DNA from: Thermoflexia bacterium
GTDB lineage: Bacteria; Chloroflexota; Anaerolineae; B4-G1
Assembly: GCA_011192155.1 (NCBI GenBank)
Contig: DUEK01000019.1
Coordinates: 1-45,160, forward strand
DNA length: 45,160 bases
Direction: 5' to 3'
Notes under the pieces: generated by a model
Database searches by the model: none
The model's input: the letters and a program-made list of their open reading frames with translations, nothing else
What the model was told of the DNA's origin: nothing
Shown: in pieces, positions 25,105 to 32,017 of the stretch
Numbering within the stretch: position 1 is the stretch's first letter
How the letters are laid out: each line of letters opens with the position of its first letter
Made by a program: the position numbers and the translations under genes

Positions 25105-26200
25105 GCACAAAATACAGGATGCAGGATGTAGAACAAATTCCTGTCTCCCGCTTCTTGCCTCCTGCCTCCTACTTGTTGCCTCTTGCTCTTTCCCTGGAAG
25201 CACGTGGCCCACAGCCAAGATCGGACTGGTCGCTCCGTTCGAGGGACGCTACCGCTACGTCGGCTACGACGTCATCTACGCCGTCCGTCTGGCGCTGCGC
25301 GAGGCTAACGAGGTCGGCGGGGTTGGGGGCTATAACGTCGAACTGGTGGCCTACGACGATGGAGGCGATCCCCTCCAGGCGGCCGAGCAGGCCCGCAAAT
25401 TGGCCGTCGACCCTGCCGTCATCGCCGTCATCGGCCACTTGCGCGAGGAGACGACCGTTGCCGCGTTGAGCGTCTACGCCGAGGCAGGCATTCCGCTCGT
25501 CGTCCCGGCAGTGCTCCACTCATTGCTGGCCGAGGAGCAGGGACAAATCTACCATCCGGGGCCGCCTGCCGAAACGGTGGCCGGCGAGATGTTTGTCAAA
25601 CTCGTAGAATTGGGACAACGTCAGGCCGCGCTCGTGACCGGGGGAGGCTCGCTGGGAACGGCATTACAACGGGCGGCGCAACAACACCGGTTGCAGATTT
25701 CGCCGGTCGTTTCGCCGGAGAACGAAGATTGGGTAAACGAGGTATTGGCTTCCGGCGTAGAGGCGGTCTTTTGCGACGCCGACCCGGTGACGGCGGGCGA
25801 GGCCATCGCGGCGTTGCGTCAGGCCGGATGGGAGGGAACTTTTCTGGGCGGGCCGGAACTGGCCGCGGCGGATTTTAGCGCCGTAGCGGGAGCGGCTGCC
25901 GAGGGAGCGACATTCGTCACGCCCTACCCCTTTCCGGCGGACGCGCCCGGCGGCGCGGATTTCGTCGCCGCTTACCAGGCCGTTTCCAACGGCGCCCCGC
26001 CCGGCCCGCTGGCGCTTCCCGCATACCAGGCCGCCTGGGCGCTGCTGGAATTGCTAGAGCAAGATATCACGGCTAACGGTCGGCCGACGAGGGAAAGAGT
26101 CGGCGACCTCAATGCGGAGCGCGACTGGAGCTATACACCGTTGTACTGGTATCGAGTCGGCGCGGACAGCATAGCCCGTTTCATTACTATCCAGCCGTAA
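25091..26200 (+). CDS. Lipoprotein substrate-binding protein, branched-chain amino acid (Leu/Ile/Val) type
   Basis: A 369-residue periplasmic-binding-fold protein of the type I (LivJ-like) family. The N-terminus has a signal peptide with a lipobox (LLLVASC), so it should be a membrane-tethered lipoprotein. The fold signature KIGLVAPFEGRYRYVGYDV and VIAVIGHLREETTVAALSVYAEAGIPLVVPA matches the ligand-binding domain. No permease or ATPase gene of an ABC transporter is nearby, so it may work as an orphan receptor or with a distant transporter. The start used is GTG 25091, overlapping the mltG end by 14 bp. The segment before the lipobox (residues ~1-15) is poorly conserved in character and may not all be translated; no good alternative start was found. 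Confidence 0.8.
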   Translation: MAANKHKIQDAGCRTNSCLPLLASCLLLVASCSFPGSTWPTAKIGLVAPFEGRYRYVGYDVIYAVRLALREANEVGGVGGYNVELVAYDDGGDPLQAAEQARKLAVDPAVIAVIGHLREETTVAALSVYAEAGIPLVVPAVLHSLLAEEQGQIYHPGPPAETVAGEMFVKLVELGQRQAALVTGGGSLGTALQRAAQQHRLQISPVVSPENEDWVNEVLASGVEAVFCDADPVTAGEAIAALRQAGWEGTFLGGPELAAADFSAVAGAAAEGATFVTPYPFPADAPGGADFVAAYQAVSNGAPPGPLALPAYQAAWALLELLEQDITANGRPTRERVGDLNAERDWSYTPLYWYRVGADSIARFITIQP

Positions 26201-26230
26201 CATTCTGGGCATCTACCATCAGGAAAATAT

Positions 26231-26527
26231 ATGGACACCAAGAAACGTTCCTGGGCCAAATCAATCGTGTGGCGCGTGATCGGCATCCTGCTTCTGGGAC
26301 TGATCGCCTACCTGATCACCGGCGACTTGACGGAGATGACGTTGATCACTGTTTTGTTCCACGGCATCCGGCTGGTGCTGTACTATTACCACGAGCGGAC
26401 CTGGGAGCGCATTGCTTGGGGAAAGGTGAAACACCCGCTGGCCGGGATACCAGTGAAGCAGCCATTGGCTCCCAAAGATATGGACATCGTCGTCGAACGC
26501 TTGCGGGAGTTGGGATACGTGGAGTGA
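26231..26527 (+). CDS. DUF2061 family small membrane protein
   Basis: A 98-residue protein with the pattern of DUF2061: KSIVWRVIGILLLGLIAYLITGDL, then ITVLFHGIRLVLYYYHERTWERI. Two membrane segments (~13-33 and ~38-55) and a soluble, charged C-terminus of ~40 residues. The biochemical role of the family is unknown. It sits 6 bp before mtaB and is probably co-transcribed. Confidence 0.85.
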   Translation: MDTKKRSWAKSIVWRVIGILLLGLIAYLITGDLTEMTLITVLFHGIRLVLYYYHERTWERIAWGKVKHPLAGIPVKQPLAPKDMDIVVERLRELGYVE

Positions 26528-26533
26528 CGACAG

Positions 26534-27799
26534 ATGAACGTCTATCTGGATAGCCTGGGCTGCCGCCTGAACCAGAGCGAGGTCGAGACGATGGCCCGCC
26601 AGTTCGCAGCGGCGGGACACATCGTCGCGGGCGACCCATCCCAGGCCGACGTTTGCATCATCAACACCTGCGCCGTCACCGCCAGCGCGGAGCGCAAATC
26701 GCGCCGCCGCGTCCAGGCACTGAGCCAAGCTAACCCTCAAGCCTGCATCGCCGCCGTCGGCTGCTACGCCACGTTGAACCCCGCCCAGTGCGCCGCATTG
26801 CCCGGCGTCGCCTGGGTCATACCAAACGCTGAAAAAGAACAAACAACAAAAATAGTCACCCCCCCACCCCTCCGCTCACCTGCTCCTCCACCCCTCCACT
26901 CACCTGCTCCTCCGCTCTCCCGCACCCGCGCCTTTATCAAAGTTCAGGATGGCTGCGACAATCACTGCACCTACTGCGTCACGCGCTTGCTGCGCGGGCC
27001 GTCCCGCAGCCGTCCCGTGAGCGATGTTGTCGCCCAAGTACAGGCGCTGGTCGAGACCGGCTGCCAGGAAGCCGTGCTGACCGGTGCGAACCTATGTTCC
27101 TACGGACGCGATCTGGGGCTGCCGGATGGACTGCGCGCACTGATCGTCGCACTGCTGGCCCGCACCGATCTGCCCCGTCTCCGGCTCTCGTCGCTAGAGC
27201 CGTGGGGACTGGACGAAAGCTTCTTCGATCTGTGGGAAAACGCGCGCCTGTGCCGCCAACTTCACCTGCCGCTCCAATCCGGTTGCGACGAGACGCTGCG
27301 CCGTATGGGTCGCCGCACCACCACAACCGAGTTTGCCCGGCTGGTGGGGACCGCCCGCGCCGCTATCCCCGGCTTGGCCGTCACCAGCGATCTCATCGTC
27401 GGCTTTCCCGGTGAGGACGAGGATGCTTTCCGCGCCAGCTACGACTTTGCGGTGGCGATAGAGTTCGCGCGGCTGCACGTCTTTTCCTACTCCCGCCGCC
27501 CGGGCACGGCCGCCGCCCGTCTGCCAGGCCGAGTGGACAGAGCAGAACGTCAGGCGCGCGCCCGCGTGATGCGCGAACTGAGCGCCGAGCAGGCCCTCCG
27601 CTTCCGTCAGCGGTTCGTGGGACGCGAGATGACGGTGCTGTGGGAGCATCGTCGCCCCGATGGCCTGTGGCCCGGCCTGACCGGTAACTATCTGCGAGTC
27701 GTTACCCGGGCGGAAGACCATCTACACAACCGGCTGACCAACACGCGACTGTTGGCTTTGCAAAACGGCCACCTGGTCGGAGAGGTAATGGAGGCGTGA
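26534..27799 (+). CDS. mtaB: tRNA t6A37 methylthiotransferase, MtaB type
   Basis: A 421-residue radical SAM methylthiotransferase that converts t6A37 to ms2t6A37 in certain tRNAs. The N-terminal UPF0004 domain carries three cluster Cys (LGCRLNQSE, NTCAVT, VGCYA). The radical SAM motif is CDNHCTYC (C-x3-C-x2-C). A TRAM-like C-terminal segment ends the protein. An unusual Pro/Ser-rich stretch (~residues 109-133, PPPLRSPAPP then PPLHSPAPP) between the first domain and the SAM domain is encoded by a 24-bp tandem repeat. It lies in the inter-domain linker and leaves the frame open. GGAG lies 9 bp before the ATG. Confidence 0.92.
   Translation: MNVYLDSLGCRLNQSEVETMARQFAAAGHIVAGDPSQADVCIINTCAVTASAERKSRRRVQALSQANPQACIAAVGCYATLNPAQCAALPGVAWVIPNAEKEQTTKIVTPPPLRSPAPPPLHSPAPPLSRTRAFIKVQDGCDNHCTYCVTRLLRGPSRSRPVSDVVAQVQALVETGCQEAVLTGANLCSYGRDLGLPDGLRALIVALLARTDLPRLRLSSLEPWGLDESFFDLWENARLCRQLHLPLQSGCDETLRRMGRRTTTTEFARLVGTARAAIPGLAVTSDLIVGFPGEDEDAFRASYDFAVAIEFARLHVFSYSRRPGTAAARLPGRVDRAERQARARVMRELSAEQALRFRQRFVGREMTVLWEHRRPDGLWPGLTGNYLRVVTRAEDHLHNRLTNTRLLALQNGHLVGEVMEA
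26864..26911 (+). repeat. 24-bp tandem repeat inside mtaB
   Basis: Two adjoining 24-bp units with one mismatch, starting CCACCCCTCCGCTCACC (26864) and CCACCCCTCCACTCACC (26888). The pyrimidine-rich strand encodes PPLRSPAP/PPLHSPAP in the linker of MtaB. Confidence 0.9.
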
Positions 27800-27803
27800 T
27801 CGA

Positions 27804-28145
27804 ATGAGCAATTGTATCTTTTGCCGCATTGTGCGGAGCGAGTCTCCGGCCAACATCCTCTATCAGGATGAGGACGTGACCGCCTTCCGCGACCTGCACC
27901 CCCAGGCGCCTGTTCACATTCTCATCGTGCCCAACCGCCACATCGCCGGCATGGCCCAAGTGGGGCCAGAGGACACGGCGCTGTTGGGCAAACTATTCGT
28001 CGTCGCCCGTCAGTTGGCGGAACGAGAAAAGATCGTCGATGGCTACCGCCTGGTGGTCAACAACGGCCCCCAAGCTGGTCAAACCGTATTTCATTTGCAC
28101 GTGCACCTGTTGGGTGGCCGTGCATTGAGCTGGCCGCCCGGCTAG
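27804..28145 (+). CDS. HIT family nucleotide-binding hydrolase (HinT-like)
   Basis: A 113-residue histidine-triad protein. The catalytic motif HLHVHLL is near the C-terminus, and the N-terminal CIFCRI is typical of the HinT branch, where Cys residues can bind zinc. Expected activity: hydrolysis of AMP-lysine or other purine nucleoside phosphoramidates. Length is normal. It starts 4 bp after the mtaB stop with GAGG as ribosome site. Confidence 0.94.
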   Translation: MSNCIFCRIVRSESPANILYQDEDVTAFRDLHPQAPVHILIVPNRHIAGMAQVGPEDTALLGKLFVVARQLAEREKIVDGYRLVVNNGPQAGQTVFHLHVHLLGGRALSWPPG

Positions 28146-28166
28146 ACATTTTTAAGGAGAGAAACT

Positions 28167-28820
28167 ATGCTAGTACGAGATCGAATGACCCCTGATCCCA
28201 TAACCATCACCACCGGCACCAGCCTCAGAGAGGCCCTTGAACTGATCCGCAGCAAGTCGTTCCGCCACCTGCCAATAGTGGATGAGGAAGGCAAACTAGC
28301 CGGCATCACGACCGAGAAAAGCCTGGTCTATGCCTCTCCCACCTCGGCCACCTCACTTAGCGTCTTTGAGGTGGATTACATCCTCTCGCGCACAAAGGTA
28401 GAGCAGATCATCCAGGGAGAGCCAATCACCGTGGAGTCAGACCTGCCCATCGAGGAAGCGGCGCGGGTGATGATAGATCACCGCATCGGCTGCCTGCCCG
28501 TTGTCGAGGGCGAGAAGCTAGTTGGCATCATCAGCGATACAGACATCTTTCGTGTCCTCGTCGAGGGGTTGGGAGGCGGGCATCCCTCGCTGCGCGTCAC
28601 CGTCGTCATCCCAGAAGAGGTGGGTAGCCTGGCGCGGGTCACGAGCTGTATGGCGAGCCTGGGCGTCAACATCCATTCACTGGGCACGTTCTGGGGCAAA
28701 CAGCCAGAGGATCGAGTCGTCGCATTCCGCCTGGAGGGAGTGGAGCAGGAAACCGCTACTCGAGCGCTAGAGGCCGATGGTTTCCAGGTCACGAACGTGT
28801 GGGAACCAAGCGATAAATAG
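28167..28820 (+). CDS. CBS-pair / ACT domain protein
   Basis: A 217-residue cytoplasmic protein with two CBS motifs (~1-60: MTPDPITITTGTSLREAL, HLPIVDEEGKLAGI; ~80-138: IIQGEPITVESDLPIEEAA, LPVVEGEKLVGIISDTD) and a C-terminal ACT domain (~145-210: RVTVVIPEEVGSLARV). CBS pairs bind adenine nucleotides and ACT domains bind amino acids, so it is probably a regulatory sensor. It is AcuB-like in layout, but no acu genes are near. A clear ribosome site (AAGGAGAG) precedes the ATG. Last gene of the alaS-side run. Confidence 0.85.
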   Translation: MLVRDRMTPDPITITTGTSLREALELIRSKSFRHLPIVDEEGKLAGITTEKSLVYASPTSATSLSVFEVDYILSRTKVEQIIQGEPITVESDLPIEEAARVMIDHRIGCLPVVEGEKLVGIISDTDIFRVLVEGLGGGHPSLRVTVVIPEEVGSLARVTSCMASLGVNIHSLGTFWGKQPEDRVVAFRLEGVEQETATRALEADGFQVTNVWEPSDK

Positions 28821-29261
28821 CCATCACCTCGATATTCTGGTCCTGAGATTTCGCGTGGTCAAAGCGCTGTATCCGTGAAATCCGTGTTCGTCCGTGCCCA
28901 ACGATTTAATTGCACAGGTCAAAATCTCTCAACTTGCGGGGGGATTTGCGTCCACTGACGCAACGTTGATGATTGCAAGGCCGTCCAAACACAGACCTCA
29001 ACGTTAAATTGTCCAGCAGCAAGCCAGGAATGTCCTAGCAGTGCAACCACTCGGAACCACTATCCTCCCATATACGATGCCAGACATTGTAAAGGACAAC
29101 CTGGGCTGAACGTCCCCGCTCGGCGGCTACCCCTACGCCGTGCGACCAACCGGTCCATCCGGCAAATCAAACAGCTGATCTCCTGAGCGCTCGTCGGAAA
29201 CGAGATTTTTGTCGCTCCGCTTGCAGAAAAGCCTGATTTCTCTAATGCGCAGCCGCCCCTC
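28821..29261. other. 441-bp intergenic region with repeat remnants
   Basis: No convincing ORF or RNA gene. It contains a phrase-like stretch (TCCGTGAAATCCGTGTTCG, ~28871-28889) of the kind found as dispersed intergenic sequence, and a degenerate palindrome at 29197-29241. The two flanking genes converge here. Confidence 0.5.
29197..29241. repeat. Degenerate AACCAGG-family palindrome
   Basis: Left arm GAAACGAGATTTTT (29197-29210) and right arm AGAAAAGCCTGATTTCT (29225-29241) are mutated versions of the hairpin arms at 9701 and 43533. The interior shares TTTTTGTCGC with the copy at 6057. It lies 20 bp beyond the stop of the recombinase-like gene. Confidence 0.65.
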
Positions 29262-30209
29262 TCACAGCGCTGGACTCGCCAGCCTGGCGACCTTGACCTT
29301 CACCTCGCGCCAGGTAATTTTGGAAATTCCCAATTTTTGGCGCAGTTTGTCTTTCTCCATTCCGGCGCGATAATCACGTACCGAGCACGTCCAGCGCAAC
29401 ACCGTGAACGAAAGGCCATTAGGGAGTTCAGCCTGCTCCGCCACGTGTTTCAAGACATACTCCAGGTTGCGAGCGGTGCATGGGAAAAGCAACTGCTCCG
29501 GTTGATACTGAGCACGATACTCGGCCAGCACCGCCGGCCACCACACTGGCAAGCGCAGCTTGCGCTCCTTATGGCGGCGGCGCGGATTGGCGTAACGAAT
29601 CCACAACACCGGCTGAGCAGAATCGCTAAAATCAAAGTGATTCATCACAATGTCCATACACTCACCCTTTTTGATGCCCGTGTGCAGCAACAGCGTCACC
29701 AGCAAATGCGGGCGGGCGTCCGGCTTTTCCCCATGACGCATCGCCTGGGTCACACTCAGCACCCGCTCCACCTCGGCCTCGGAGAGAATGTCGGGCAGCG
29801 GCGTCATCACCGGCTTGTGAATTACGGGAGCGGCAGGGTCTTTGGAGAGTACATCCGTCTCGGCCAGCCAGCCGAAAAAGACCTTGAGCGCGGTCACCCG
29901 CCGGGCCAGCGACTTTTGGTTGCAGGGAACGCCGCGCTCGTTCACCAGCCAATTTGTGAAGCGATTGAGATCGCGGGTAGAGATAGCACCCACCGCCGTC
30001 CCCACGCCGACGAACTGGGACAGGATGTTGAGATCGGAGAGAAAAGCGTCCACCGTGTTCTCGCTAAAGTCTTGCTCCTGCATATAAAGCTCAAAAGCTC
30101 CCAGGGCCGCCTGCAGCGAAGATTTAGCGCTTATGCCTGGCGAGGTCTCGGTTTGAGTAGATTCCTCTGCAAGGACGTCCACGTCGGGTAAAGACAATTG
30201 CTCAACCAT
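29262..30209 (-). CDS. Tyrosine-recombinase-like protein lacking catalytic residues
   Basis: A 315-residue protein. Residues ~35-125 form a typical core-binding (SAM-like) domain (ALGAFELYMQEQDFSENTV, SLARRVTALKVFFGWL). The catalytic-like domain follows from LPDILSEAEVERVLSV. The usual catalytic set is damaged. Box I TGxR reads TGIKKGE (Arg to Lys180). Box II HxLRHT reads TVLRWT (His to Thr269, Arg272 kept, His to Trp273). LGH reads LGIS, and no Tyr is left in the last ~30 residues. The reading frame is nevertheless intact, with an excellent Shine-Dalgarno (GGGAGGT, 5 bp before ATG 30209) and a near-consensus promoter. A DNA-binding but non-cutting role is likely. The start at 30230 (MRKGRCAMVEQ) would precede that ribosome site. 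Confidence 0.82.
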   Translation of the reverse strand: MVEQLSLPDVDVLAEESTQTETSPGISAKSSLQAALGAFELYMQEQDFSENTVDAFLSDLNILSQFVGVGTAVGAISTRDLNRFTNWLVNERGVPCNQKSLARRVTALKVFFGWLAETDVLSKDPAAPVIHKPVMTPLPDILSEAEVERVLSVTQAMRHGEKPDARPHLLVTLLLHTGIKKGECMDIVMNHFDFSDSAQPVLWIRYANPRRRHKERKLRLPVWWPAVLAEYRAQYQPEQLLFPCTARNLEYVLKHVAEQAELPNGLSFTVLRWTCSVRDYRAGMEKDKLRQKLGISKITWREVKVKVARLASPAL

Positions 30210-30247
30210 CGCACACCTCCCTTTTCGCATAGCCGTTTGTTTACCTT

Positions 30248-30276
30248 ATTTTACCCCCAGAGAAAAACACTGTCAA
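30248..30276 (-). promoter_or_regulatory. Strong promoter of the recombinase-like gene
   Basis: On the minus strand: perfect TTGACA (30276-30271), 17-bp spacer, TAAAAT (30253-30248). Start near 30241, ~32 bases before the ATG. Confidence 0.7.
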
Positions 30277-30385
30277 ACCCTGTCCAAAAGACAGCAATGC
30301 TCTAATCGACCCCCAAGTGCGTAACGCTGAGCCTGGTAGGGTGTTTCTATGCGGTAAAGCAACAAGTCACTTGGTTCGTATGACG

Positions 30386-30400
30386 AAAAACCTGGTTTCT
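30386..30400. repeat. Half-copy of the AACCAGG hairpin
   Basis: AAAAACCTGGTTTCT, identical to the right arm of the hairpin at 9701-9734, without a left arm. It lies between the recombinase-like gene and the lipid kinase gene. Confidence 0.7.
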
Positions 30401-30458
30401 GAGCCATCTGGAAAACCTCAGTACGATAACTCCTAACATCAATCCACAGGAGAAAACA

Positions 30459-31364
30459 ATGAAACCCATCAAGATCATTCTCAACCCAATCGCCGGGCGA
30501 GGGTACGGCGCAAGGTCAGAACCGGCGCTGCGCCGGTTCTTGAACGCAGAGGACGTAAACTTTGACCTGGCGATCACGGAATGGCCGGGGCACGCCATAG
30601 AGTTGGCTCAACAAGCAGCCAGCGATGGTTTTGAGATCATCGTCGCCGCCGGCGGCGATGGCACGACCCACGAAGTGGTCAACGGCCTCATGGCGGTGGC
30701 CGGGGACGGTGTAGCCGGCACGCTGGGCGTCATCCCCGTCGGCTCTGGCAGCGACTTTGCCAACACCGTCGGCATCCCGCCCGACCTGAAAGGCGCCTGC
30801 CGGCGCTTGGCCCACGGCCAAACCCGCATCGTGGACGTGTGCCGAGTCGCGGTGGACGACCAGTCCCCGCGCTACTTTGATAATACCGTGAACGTCGGAT
30901 TTGGCGGCAGGGTGACGTACGAAGCTCTCAAAGTCAAATGGGTGCGCGGAATGGCGCTCTACCTGCCCGTCGTCCTAAAAACGATCTTTTTGTCTCAATC
31001 CCCGCAAATGACCATCGAGTATGGCAACCAAAAGCTAGAATTCCCAGCAATGATGGTCTGCGTCGCCAACGGCGCTCGTGAAGGAGGCGGTTTTTTCACC
31101 GCGCCAAATGCCCTACCCGACGATGGCCTCCTCGACCTGTGCATAGTGCAGGAGATAGGTAAAATGGCCATGCTGGCCCTCGTTCCCCGCTTTATGGACG
31201 GCTCGCACGTAAATCACGAGGCGGTCACGATGACGCGCACCAAGCGAGTGATCATTTCATCGCCAGACGATTTGATCGCCCACGCGGATGGAGAGATGTT
31301 ATGCACCGACGCACATCGGCTAGAGTTTGAGATTCTCCCTCAACGGCTGCAGGTGCGGTGCTGA
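30459..31364 (+). CDS. Diacylglycerol kinase / YegS family lipid kinase
   Basis: A 301-residue protein with the DAGK catalytic fold. NPIAGRG near the N-terminus and the nucleotide-binding AAGGDGTTHEVVNG are diagnostic, with GSGSDFANT and DGLLDL following. It should phosphorylate diacylglycerol or another lipid at the inner membrane face to feed phospholipid synthesis or recycling. ATG 30459 has CAGGAGA nine bases upstream. Immediately followed by a PlsY-like gene, which supports a lipid role. Confidence 0.92.
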   Translation: MKPIKIILNPIAGRGYGARSEPALRRFLNAEDVNFDLAITEWPGHAIELAQQAASDGFEIIVAAGGDGTTHEVVNGLMAVAGDGVAGTLGVIPVGSGSDFANTVGIPPDLKGACRRLAHGQTRIVDVCRVAVDDQSPRYFDNTVNVGFGGRVTYEALKVKWVRGMALYLPVVLKTIFLSQSPQMTIEYGNQKLEFPAMMVCVANGAREGGGFFTAPNALPDDGLLDLCIVQEIGKMAMLALVPRFMDGSHVNHEAVTMTRTKRVIISSPDDLIAHADGEMLCTDAHRLEFEILPQRLQVRC

Positions 31365-31381
31365 CGAAAGGAGCAACGACA

Positions 31382-31963
31382 ATGATAATCGAACTTTTCT
31401 TGGCCGGGATATGGGGCTACCTGCTGGGCGCGACGCCTACGGGAGTGCTCGTAGCCCGCGCCATGCGGGGCGTGGACGTGCGTGAGCAGGGCAGCGGTCA
31501 CACCGGCGGGCTGAACGTCACCCGCGCGACCGGGCTGGGGGGCGGCGTGATAACTGGCGTGATAGATCTGCTTCTGGGAGTGGCCGCCGTCGCCGGGGCC
31601 GGGCTGCTGGCGGATAGCGTCTGGGCCGCCACAGCCGCCGGCGTGATGGCGATAGTGGGCCACAACTGGTCCATCTTTATCCGCTTTGGCGGCGGCATCG
31701 GCCTCTCTACGCTGGCGGGATCGCTGCTGGCGCTGGCCCCCCTACCCGCGCTAGAGACGCTGCTCGGACTGATACTCTTCTGGCTGATCCTAGCTCTAGT
31801 GCTCCACTTTCACCGCGCCCGTTCCACCATCCTGGCGATGGTCGCGGTCGGGCCGCTGCTGTGGGCGTTGGGAATGGAACCGCACGGCATCTTGCTCGGC
31901 GTGCTGGGCGGGACGGTCGTCATCATCAAGACTATCCCTGATTGGAACAGAAAGTACGATTGA
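31382..31963 (+). CDS. PlsY-like membrane protein (glycerol-3-phosphate acyltransferase family, divergent)
   Basis: A 193-residue integral membrane protein with about five hydrophobic segments. The layout follows PlsY: a first loop with SGHTGGLNVTRATG (PlsY: SGNxGATN), a second with GHNWSIFIRFGGGIGLST (PlsY: GHxxPVxxxFKGGKG), and WNRKYD at the end. In PlsY these loops bind glycerol-3-phosphate and acyl phosphate. Here the GGKG Lys is absent (GGGIG), so the substrate may differ. ATG 31382 has AAGGAG 8 bp upstream; the longer frame from GTG 31358 overlaps the kinase stop and is less likely. Pairing with the lipid kinase supports a phospholipid role. Confidence 0.75.
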   Translation: MIIELFLAGIWGYLLGATPTGVLVARAMRGVDVREQGSGHTGGLNVTRATGLGGGVITGVIDLLLGVAAVAGAGLLADSVWAATAAGVMAIVGHNWSIFIRFGGGIGLSTLAGSLLALAPLPALETLLGLILFWLILALVLHFHRARSTILAMVAVGPLLWALGMEPHGILLGVLGGTVVIIKTIPDWNRKYD

Positions 31964-32017
31964 CGCAATGTACGACGCACTTGTGTAAGCAAAGCGGCAA
32001 GCGCGTCGCACCTGAGC

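Noticed and set aside
29041-29130. Short frame around 29078 (starting MPDIVKDNL) in the intergenic region
   Set aside because: Only ten codons, no ribosome site and no similarity.
21934-30209. Baseplate-J-like protein plus a recombinase as evidence for a prophage
   Set aside because: They are 6 kb apart with housekeeping genes between. The first is membrane-anchored and the second catalytically stripped, and no other phage genes or att sites are seen.
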